From Coriobacteriia bacterium (GTDB lineage: Bacteria; Actinomycetota; Coriobacteriia; Coriobacteriales; QAMH01), in the NCBI GenBank assembly GCA_900756605.1, contig CAAEKX010000368.1, forward strand, positions 1-7,450: a stretch of 7,450 nt of DNA, read 5' to 3'. Below the pieces are notes generated by a model that searched no databases, was not told where the DNA came from, and was given only the letters and a program-made list of their open reading frames with translations. How positions within the stretch are numbered: position 1 is the first letter of the stretch; each line of letters opens with the position of its first letter. Below, piece by piece: positions 1-5,134 of the stretch. The translations under genes and the position numbers were made by a program.

Positions 1-564
1 ACGTATGCGTCCGATTCGCTTGCGCACGAGACGTCTGTCAACTTCGAGTTGGGATTCGCCCTCACCGAAGCGCGAACCGACGCCGCCGCCCATGCGATGT
101 GCGGCCAGATGGCTCCACATGCCACGCAGACGCGGATAGAGGTATTGGTTCTGGGCGAGCTTAACCTGCAGACGGCCTTCGCGGCTTGTTGCATGCAGGG
201 CGAAGATATCAAGAATGAGCGCCGTTCGATCGATAACTTTTACGGGTTTCCCGACGATGCGCTCGAGGTTGCTTTGCTGGGAGGGCGAAAGCTCGTCGTC
301 GAGTATAACGACGTCGGCACGGAGCGCATCTACGCATTCTGCGAGCTCCTCGGCCTTGCCAGCCCCGATGAAGGTGCGCGGATTGGGCGCATCGAGCTTC
401 TGGGACATCGTATGCACGACCTCGGCACCCGCCGTCTGAACGAGGCGCTCGAGCTCGGCCATGGACTCAGCCAATGGCCAGTCGGGGTCTCCGCGATCGA
501 TACCGACGAGTATGGCCCGCTCGGGCAGCTCCTCGGTGACAACTTCGAACTTCGGACGCGGCAT
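1..564 (-). CDS. hflX: GTPase HflX, N-terminal part (3' end beyond window)
   Basis: HflX is a ribosome-associated GTPase of the Obg-HflX superfamily that splits stalled or stressed ribosomes. The 188 visible residues cover the N-terminal HflX domain and the linker towards the G domain. Recognisable parts are TFIGAGKAEEL at 64-74, VVILDDELSPSQQSNLE at 85-101, the VIDRTALILDIFA stretch at 110-122, the QNQYLYPRLRGMW segment at 138-150, then the glycine-rich linker GGGVGSRFGEGESQLEVDRR at 160-179. The G1 P-loop and the rest of the G domain lie off the left edge. ATG at 564 is the only plausible start: an in-frame TAG (the dapF stop) sits just upstream. The gene begins 12 nt after dapF, with only a weak Shine-Dalgarno (TAGGT), so it probably depends on upstream translation. 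The linker differs from the usual RGPGET form. Identity is very secure; completeness cannot be judged. Confidence 0.95.
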   Translation of the reverse strand, partial: MPRPKFEVVTEELPERAILVGIDRGDPDWPLAESMAELERLVQTAGAEVVHTMSQKLDAPNPRTFIGAGKAEELAECVDALRADVVILDDELSPSQQSNLERIVGKPVKVIDRTALILDIFALHATSREGRLQVKLAQNQYLYPRLRGMWSHLAAHRMGGGVGSRFGEGESQLEVDRRLVRKRIGRIR

Positions 565-576
565 ACGAGCGTGGAC

Positions 577-1446
577 CTAGAGCTCGAAGCTACCGGTAAA
601 GCTTTCGGCGGCTGGGCCGGTCATCATGACGTGACCATCGCTTTCGCGCCACTCGATCTGCAAGGTACCACCAATGAGTTCGAGCATGACCTTTCGCGGC
701 GTGTGACCGCATATATGCGCTGCGACAGCCGTCGCACAGGCTCCCGTACCACAGGCAAGCGTCTCACCACAACCACGTTCCCACACGCGCATGTGAATGG
801 TATCGCCATCGACCCACGCGAATTCGACGTTCGTGCCTTCGGGGAAGGCCTCGCAGGTCTCGACAAGGGGACCAAGCGAGTTGACGAGCTCGAGATCTCT
901 CTTGTCAACGAAGGTCACGGCATGGGGATTGCCCATCGAAACGCAGGTGAAGCGCAGCATGCGTCCATCAAGATAGAACTCCGCATCACATGCAACACGC
1001 CCGAACGGCGTCTCGGTGCCACCAAAGGTCGTCGGAACTTCAAGCGGCTCGAGTATGGGAGCGCCCATGTCGACGGTGGCACAGGCAAGCTTGCCGTTAT
1101 CATCGAGCGTGAAGCTGATGGGCTTGGGGCCGGCAAGCGTATCGGCGATGAAGTTCCCTGCCTGCGAATCGATGATATTGCGGTCAACGAGGAACTTCGC
1201 GAAGCAACGCACGCCGTTGCCGCACATTTGCGCCTTGGTGCCATCGGAGTTGTAGTAATCCATGTATGCGGCGCACTCTGGCCGTGGAGAGGGCTTGACG
1301 ATAATCACACCATCGGCACCGACGCCGAAATGCCTATCGCAAACTGCCGCAATCTGGTCTGGGGTGAGAGTAATCTTGTCATCCAGGTCCTCAATCATGA
1401 CAAAGTCATTGCCAAGGCCGTTGAGCTTCGCAAAATCGTATCTCAT
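577..1446 (-). CDS. dapF: Diaminopimelate epimerase DapF
   Basis: DapF is a cytosolic, cofactor-independent epimerase converting LL- to meso-diaminopimelate, the last step before lysine and the source of the peptidoglycan cross-linking residue. The protein is 289 residues, slightly longer than the ~275 usual. It opens with the family signature KLNGLGNDFVMIED (7-20). The two catalytic cysteines are both present: C75 in MCGNGVRC (74-81) and C232 in ACGTGACA (231-238). Substrate-contact segments GNPHAV (172-177) and ERGCGET (223-229) are also intact. The ATG start overlaps the miaA stop in an ATGA arrangement and is preceded by GAAGGGG, 10 nt upstream inside miaA, so translation is probably coupled. 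miaA-dapF-hflX is a classical actinobacterial order. No damaged motif is visible, so an active enzyme is expected. Confidence 0.97.
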   Translation of the reverse strand: MRYDFAKLNGLGNDFVMIEDLDDKITLTPDQIAAVCDRHFGVGADGVIIVKPSPRPECAAYMDYYNSDGTKAQMCGNGVRCFAKFLVDRNIIDSQAGNFIADTLAGPKPISFTLDDNGKLACATVDMGAPILEPLEVPTTFGGTETPFGRVACDAEFYLDGRMLRFTCVSMGNPHAVTFVDKRDLELVNSLGPLVETCEAFPEGTNVEFAWVDGDTIHMRVWERGCGETLACGTGACATAVAAHICGHTPRKVMLELIGGTLQIEWRESDGHVMMTGPAAESFTGSFEL

Positions 1447-2384
1447 GTTCGGGCAGCCCCTTCAATCTCGTCTATCGTACGTTGTACCAGTGTATCAGTA
1501 ATCCCCTCATCGGCATGTAACCATATGATTTCGGAGTCGCGTCGCAGCCAGGAGAGCTGGCGTTTGGCATAGCGTCGCGTTGCCTGTTTGACCTGGGCGA
1601 TGGCCACATCGAGCGTGATATCGTCCTCCAAGTACGCGACGATTTCCTTGTAGCCAATGGCCTGCGGAGCCGTGATGCCGTCACGAAAGCCCTTGTCGAG
1701 CAAATGTTGCACCTCGTCGACAAGACCGCTCTCGATCATGACATCGACACGTTTGTCGATACGTTCATAAAGCGTCTGTCGTTCGACGTCGAGGGCTAAC
1801 TTGATGCTCGGTATGCAGGCAGGCAGCGTGGCAAAGGCCCGCTTGCGTTCGGCATAGCTCTCCCCTTCCTCGAGCATTTCGAATGCCCGAATGACACGTC
1901 GCACGTTATGGGGATGGATGAGCGCGGCGCTCTCGGGATCTCGTTGCCCGAGCAGCTCATGAAGGCCATCGCTGCCGAGCTCCTCGAGCATATGCATGTA
2001 CTTCAGGCGAACGGGATTCTCCGCATCCCCCGGAGCAAAGTCCATGTCGTCGAGAGCGGCGCGTACGTAAAAGCCGGTACCTCCGCAGATGATGGGCAGA
2101 CGTCCGCGCAAACGTATGTCCTCGATGGCGGCACGTGCGTCATGCTGAAATAGAGCGGCGGAATAGGGTTCTCCGGGGTCGAGTATGTCGATGCAGTGAT
2201 AGGCGACCGCGCGCTCGGATGCCGGCACCTTGGCTGTTCCGATATCCATGCCACGATAGATTTGCATGGAATCGGCCGAGATGATCTCCCCATTGAGGAT
2301 TGCGGCGACACGCTCGGCGAGTTCGGATTTTCCCGAGGCAGTCGCCCCCTGGATGCATACGGCCTTATCGCAAGAATTCGACAT
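1443..2384 (-). CDS. miaA: tRNA dimethylallyltransferase MiaA
   Basis: MiaA transfers the dimethylallyl group of DMAPP to N6 of A37 in tRNAs that read UNN codons, giving i6A, the substrate of MiaB. The 313-residue protein has normal family length. It shows the P-loop GATASGKS (13-20), the SADSMQIYRGMDIGTAK block (36-52) including the catalytic-type aspartate D38, GGTGFY (101-106), HPHNVRRVIRAFEM (157-170), AIGYKE (242-247) and the tRNA-binding QATRRYAKRQLSWLRRD segment (267-283). The ATG overlaps the miaB stop by one base (TGATG), with AAGGAA 10 nt upstream, so the two genes are probably translated in a coupled way. It overlaps dapF by 4 nt downstream. Nothing is missing; identity is essentially certain. 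Confidence 0.97.
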   Translation of the reverse strand: MSNSCDKAVCIQGATASGKSELAERVAAILNGEIISADSMQIYRGMDIGTAKVPASERAVAYHCIDILDPGEPYSAALFQHDARAAIEDIRLRGRLPIICGGTGFYVRAALDDMDFAPGDAENPVRLKYMHMLEELGSDGLHELLGQRDPESAALIHPHNVRRVIRAFEMLEEGESYAERKRAFATLPACIPSIKLALDVERQTLYERIDKRVDVMIESGLVDEVQHLLDKGFRDGITAPQAIGYKEIVAYLEDDITLDVAIAQVKQATRRYAKRQLSWLRRDSEIIWLHADEGITDTLVQRTIDEIEGAART

Positions 2385-3745
2385 CAGACGAGCGTTCCTT
2401 GCAGGTAGTTTGTCGTCGCATCATCAATGCGGACATCAACGATTTGCCCGATGACGTCTTCGATGTGCATGCCATCAGCAAGTGGCGCATGCACGGTCTG
2501 AAGTTTGGGACTCTTTCCCGCCAGAACGCCAGCATCACGCCGCGAACTCGCATCCACGAGCACAGGCAGGGTACGACCGACTTCGCGCCTGTTCTCCGCA
2601 AGCGAGCTTGCCTGGGCAAGCTCCTCAAGGCGCTCGAAGCGCTCCTGCAAGACCTCGCGCGGCGTGTCATCGGGCATCGTTGCCGCCGGCGTCCCCGGAC
2701 GTTTCGAGTAGATGAAGCGGAACATCTGCCCATAGCCGACTTCCCTGACAACGTCGAGGGTGGCTACGAAGTCCTCTTCGGTCTCGCCCGGAAAACCGAT
2801 GATGATGTCCGTGGAAAGCGAAATATCAGGACAGGCGGTGCGCAGATCGCGCACAAGGTCAAGATAATGCTCGACGGTATAAGAGCGGTTCATGGCGCGT
2901 AGAATGCGATCTGAGCCCGATTGCAGCGGCAGATGGAGTTGCGGCATGATATTGGGATACGTTGCCATGGCCTCGATGGTCTCTGGAAGCAGGTCCTTGG
3001 GATGGCTCGTCACGAAGCGTATCCGATCAACACCCGACTCCCCCGCCAACGAAAGTACCTCGGCAAAGCGCGGTGTGCCGTAAAGATCACGCCCATACGA
3101 GTTGACGTTTTGACCAAGCAAAGTCACCTCGCGTATGCCTTCGTCGGCAAGCATGGCAAGCTCGGCTGCAACGTCGTCGAGCGGGCGTGACATCTCGCGG
3201 CCACGCACGTAGGGCACGATGCAATAGCTGCAGAAGTTGTCGCAGCCGGTCATGATGGGGACCCAGGCATGCCATGGCTTCTCGCGGCGGACGGGCAAAT
3301 CGCTCGAGAAGCCGTCGTTCACGTCGATCGTCTCGACCTGCGGCTCACCCGTCGCAAGGCGTCTCTGAATCAAATCGACGAGATGCCCGAGGTTATGCGT
3401 CCCGAAGACGATATCCACGTGAGAAAGCTCGTCGCGCAGCGATGCGCCCTCGAGCTGTCCGATGCATCCTCCCACGGCGATGATGCGTTTGGCCTCATGT
3501 GCGTTAGGAACGTTCTTGATCGATGCGACCTGTCCCATAAGACGCAGCTCGGCCTTTTCGCGCACGCAGCAGGTCAAGAAGACAGCGATGTCTGCCTCCT
3601 CGATGGTGAGTACCGGCAGCGCGCCCGCCTCCTCGAGCATGCCTGAGATGCGTTCGGCATCGTTTTCGTTCATCTGGCAGCCAAAGGTGCGCTGCCAATA
3701 CGTCATGCCGCTGAGGGGCTTGTTCTCATCCGTCATATGCTTCAA
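2384..3745 (-). CDS. miaB: tRNA-2-methylthio-N6-dimethylallyladenosine synthase MiaB
   Basis: MiaB is a radical-SAM methylthiotransferase that adds the methylthio group at C2 of i6A37, the step after MiaA. The N-terminal UPF0004 domain carries cysteines for the auxiliary iron-sulfur cluster: C23 (TFGCQMNENDAER), C59 (LTCCVREKAE) and C94 (VGGCIGQ). The radical-SAM motif is GCDNFCSYC (167-175: C168, C172, C175). Further markers are LGQNVNSYG (210-218), HLPLQSGS (271-278) and DIIIGFPGETEEDF (313-326); a TRAM RNA-binding domain occupies about 389-453. The usual NTC at the second cysteine is LTCC, giving one extra adjacent cysteine (C60). The start is uncertain. TTG at 3745 (used for numbering) has GTGGA 5 nt upstream; ATG at 3736 gives a protein three residues shorter but has poorer ribosome-binding spacing. 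A start near residue 14 is also possible. All choices keep the domain intact. Confidence 0.96.
   Translation of the reverse strand: MKHMTDENKPLSGMTYWQRTFGCQMNENDAERISGMLEEAGALPVLTIEEADIAVFLTCCVREKAELRLMGQVASIKNVPNAHEAKRIIAVGGCIGQLEGASLRDELSHVDIVFGTHNLGHLVDLIQRRLATGEPQVETIDVNDGFSSDLPVRREKPWHAWVPIMTGCDNFCSYCIVPYVRGREMSRPLDDVAAELAMLADEGIREVTLLGQNVNSYGRDLYGTPRFAEVLSLAGESGVDRIRFVTSHPKDLLPETIEAMATYPNIMPQLHLPLQSGSDRILRAMNRSYTVEHYLDLVRDLRTACPDISLSTDIIIGFPGETEEDFVATLDVVREVGYGQMFRFIYSKRPGTPAATMPDDTPREVLQERFERLEELAQASSLAENRREVGRTLPVLVDASSRRDAGVLAGKSPKLQTVHAPLADGMHIEDVIGQIVDVRIDDATTNYLQGTLV
2395..2400 (-). promoter_or_regulatory. miaA ribosome binding site within the end of miaB
   Basis: AAGGAA lies 10 nt before the miaA ATG, inside the last codons of miaB. 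Together with the one-base TGATG overlap it supports the chosen miaA start and implies re-initiation or coupled translation. Confidence 0.7.
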
Positions 3746-3759
3746 CCAGATCCACTTCG

Positions 3760-4584
3760 TTATCTACACGTACGCCCACACACATCTTGAAATGAACGGA
3801 ACTGATCTTCGCTAAGACCACAACCGCCCAAATGCGCCCGATGCACGTCATCGCCGTGCCAATCCGACCCGCCGCTCACGCCTAACCCGAGGTCATGGGC
3901 AATCTCGACAAGCTCGGCGCTTTGCGCGGGCGACTGCATGGTATGGTACGCCTCTAGTCCCGTCATGCCTTCGTGGGCAAAACGCGCAATGAGGTCAACG
4001 ATGCGATAGCGTGCGGGATGGGCCACGAAGGAGCATCCACCCGCCTCGGCAATGAGCCGCATGGCCTCAATCGTCTCGGGATAGACAGCATCGATGTAGC
4101 AGGGTGACGAGGAGCCAAGCAACCGCCTGAAGGCATCGTCGACGCTTGAGACACACCCACGCTGCAGGAGCAAACGTGCGAGAAGCGGCCTATTCGGTGT
4201 TTCCTCTGATGCCAGGAGGTCCTCGGCGCATACGGGATATCCCTGGTCATGAAGCAAATCGGCCATCTTGCAGACACGTTCGGCGCGCCTGCGACGATTC
4301 TCGTCGAGAAAGCCGGCAAGCGCGGAGCTGTTTGCATCGACAAAGTAGCCGAGCATGTGTACGGCGCGCCCCGCGTGTCGCGTCGTGATTTCGACGCCAG
4401 GAACGAAATCGACATCGTGCATGGCACACGACAGCCTGGCATCCTCAAGGGCAGCCAGGCTGTCATGATCGGTGATGGAAATGGCATGCAGACCTTCGGT
4501 CCGGGCTGCTAGATCGACGATATGGACAGCATCGAGCGTTCCGTCAGATGCGGACGAGTGCATATGCAGATCCGCAAAGACCAC
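3760..4584 (-). CDS. PHP-domain metal-dependent phosphoesterase (RNase AM / YciV-TrpH-like)
   Basis: This 274-residue protein belongs to the PHP superfamily and most resembles the YciV/TrpH (RNase AM) branch. Characterised members remove phosphate from 3',5'-bisphosphonucleotides or digest RNA and oligonucleotides from the 5' end. The expected metal ligands can be matched: H7 and H9 (DLHMHSSASDGT, 5-16), D14, H40 (TDHDS, 38-42), E65 (PGVEITT, 62-68), H76 (VHMLGY), H189 (FVAHPARY), and D241 and H243 (SGGSDWHG, 237-244). EAYH at 211-214 matches a further conserved histidine position. No polymerase or histidinol-phosphatase partner domain is present, and no signal peptide is seen. The start is GTG at 4584, fixed by AGGGG 6 nt upstream and by the near-N-terminal metal motif. 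It follows spoVS by 9 nt and precedes miaB by 14 or 23 nt. The exact substrate is inferred; the fold and family are secure. Confidence 0.9.
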   Translation of the reverse strand: MVFADLHMHSSASDGTLDAVHIVDLAARTEGLHAISITDHDSLAALEDARLSCAMHDVDFVPGVEITTRHAGRAVHMLGYFVDANSSALAGFLDENRRRRAERVCKMADLLHDQGYPVCAEDLLASEETPNRPLLARLLLQRGCVSSVDDAFRRLLGSSSPCYIDAVYPETIEAMRLIAEAGGCSFVAHPARYRIVDLIARFAHEGMTGLEAYHTMQSPAQSAELVEIAHDLGLGVSGGSDWHGDDVHRAHLGGCGLSEDQFRSFQDVCGRTCR

Positions 4585-4590
4585 GCGGCG

Positions 4591-4595
4591 CCCCT
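4591..4595 (-). promoter_or_regulatory. Ribosome binding site fixing the GTG start of the PHP gene
   Basis: AGGGG lies 6 nt before the GTG at 4584 and shares its first two bases with the spoVS stop codon (TAGGGG). It supports GTG over the internal ATG eight codons in, which would remove the first histidine of the HxH metal motif. Confidence 0.7.
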
Positions 4596-4908
4596 AGACG
4601 AGCGTTACTTCGTCTACGCTCTCCTCGACCTCGACGATATCGTCAGAGTAATGCGGGTGAACTGCGAATCGAATGCCCGTGCGCGTATCACCGTTTATCT
4701 CGAGTTCGACGAAGGAGGGAACGCAGGCAACGTCAATGCCGCTCGGTGCGAGATACCCACGCGCGATGGCAATCGCCTTGACGGCCTGGTTGACCGCACC
4801 GGCGCCAATCGATTGTATGCGTACGGGGTTCCCGTCTTTGATAAGACCGGCAATCGCGCCGGCAACAGAAGCGGGGGAAGACTTGCTTGAAACCTTCAGA
4901 AAATCCAT
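4594..4908 (-). CDS. spoVS: Stage V sporulation protein S family protein (SpoVS)
   Basis: SpoVS is a small Alba-like protein. In Bacillus subtilis it affects septation and spore coat/cortex formation, and relatives occur in many non-spore-formers, where the role is unclear. The match is strong across the whole core: DFLKVSSKSSPASVAGAIAG (2-21), IQSIGAGAVNQAVKAIAIAR (31-50), GYLAPSGIDVACVPSF (51-66) and the terminal ELEINGDTRTGIRFAVHP (68-85). The usual length is about 86 residues; this one has 104, with an additional acidic tail of about 18 residues (87-104) rich in D, E and V. ATG at 4908 has AGGGA 6 nt upstream. It is the first gene of the run towards hflX, 226 nt downstream of the phosphomutase gene, so it probably has its own promoter. 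Family assignment is very secure; function in this organism is unknown. Confidence 0.96.
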   Translation of the reverse strand: MDFLKVSSKSSPASVAGAIAGLIKDGNPVRIQSIGAGAVNQAVKAIAIARGYLAPSGIDVACVPSFVELEINGDTRTGIRFAVHPHYSDDIVEVEESVDEVTLV

Positions 4909-4967
4909 GGTGTGTCCCTAGTGCGTGTGTTCTTCATTAGTACAGTGTTTAAGCTTTCAGCGAGAGG

Positions 4968-4973
4968 ATTATA
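4968..4973 (-). promoter_or_regulatory. spoVS: Candidate -10 box of the spoVS-to-hflX operon
   Basis: A perfect TATAAT on the minus strand stands 59 nt before the spoVS ATG, predicting a start of transcription near 4961 and a leader of about 50 nt. No good -35 element is found at 16-18 nt spacing (the 17-nt position reads TCAATC, a poor match) and there is no extended -10 TG. This would fit an activator-dependent promoter. A weaker alternative further upstream is TTGACC at 5047-5042 with TCTAGT 18 nt on. Because the hit rests on one hexamer in AT-rich DNA, confidence is moderate. Confidence 0.45.
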
Positions 4974-4993
4974 AACCATACGGAACACGAGAT

Positions 4994-5022
4994 TGACTAG
5001 GATTGCAGAAATAAGTGACTAG
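4994..5022 (-). repeat. Pair of direct repeats upstream of the spoVS -10 box
   Basis: The heptamer CTAGTCA (minus strand; TGACTAG on plus) occurs at 5016-5022 and 4994-5000, exactly 22 bp apart, about two helical turns. The nearer copy covers the expected -35 region of the TATAAT promoter and the farther is centred near -58. The spacing and placement suit an activator or repressor binding pair. A seven-base match can also arise by chance in 226 bp of AT-rich DNA, so this is only suggestive. Confidence 0.3.
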
Positions 5023-5033
5023 AAAATGAAATG

Positions 5034-5050
5034 ATTTTGAAGGTCAAAAT
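5034..5050. repeat. Perfect 7-bp inverted repeat, operator-like
   Basis: ATTTTGA and TCAAAAT face each other across a 3-bp spacer (AGG), forming a 17-bp near-palindrome between the phosphomutase gene and spoVS. It is about 60 bp upstream of the candidate -10 box. Its size fits a binding site for a dimeric helix-turn-helix regulator, but the arms are AT-rich and no regulator gene is in view. It is too short and AT-rich to act as a transcription terminator. Confidence 0.35.
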
Positions 5051-5059
5051 ATCTTAGGC

Positions 5060-5100
5060 AATTGGCAGAGATATGACGGATGTATATATCCCTGCCAATT
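5060..5100 (-). terminator. Long hairpin downstream of the phosphomutase gene (terminator or operator)
   Basis: Two 15-nt arms, 5060-5074 and 5086-5100, are complementary at 14 positions around an 11-nt loop. In minus-strand RNA the one mismatch becomes a G-U pair, so the stem closes fully. In plus-strand RNA the same position is an A-C mismatch, which suggests the structure was kept for the minus-strand transcript. It begins 34 nt after the phosphomutase stop, a good place for a terminator. However, only a short T run (TTTT) appears about ten bases after the stem, so it is not a standard intrinsic terminator. A U-tail-free terminator, an RNA stability element or a protein-binding inverted repeat for spoVS control are alternatives. 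Confidence 0.5.
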
Positions 5101-5134
5101 CAACGCAGCAAGCCCATCGTATACGTAAAAACGT

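Noticed and set aside
49..1572. A 507-codon plus-strand open frame opposite hflX, dapF and miaA
   Set aside because: It runs antisense to three well-supported genes with intact catalytic motifs, has no domain-like sequence, and is explained by codon bias leaving stops rare on the opposite strand.
2300..2902. A 200-codon plus-strand open frame opposite the ends of miaA and miaB
   Set aside because: Arginine-rich, low-complexity shadow sequence with no recognisable motif, lying over conserved MiaB coding sequence.
4909..5134. A small RNA, tRNA or riboswitch in the phosphomutase-spoVS gap
   Set aside because: No cloverleaf, TPsiC-like box or known riboswitch core could be recognised, and no short ORF with a good ribosome binding site was seen; only the hairpin, repeats and -10 box are supportable.
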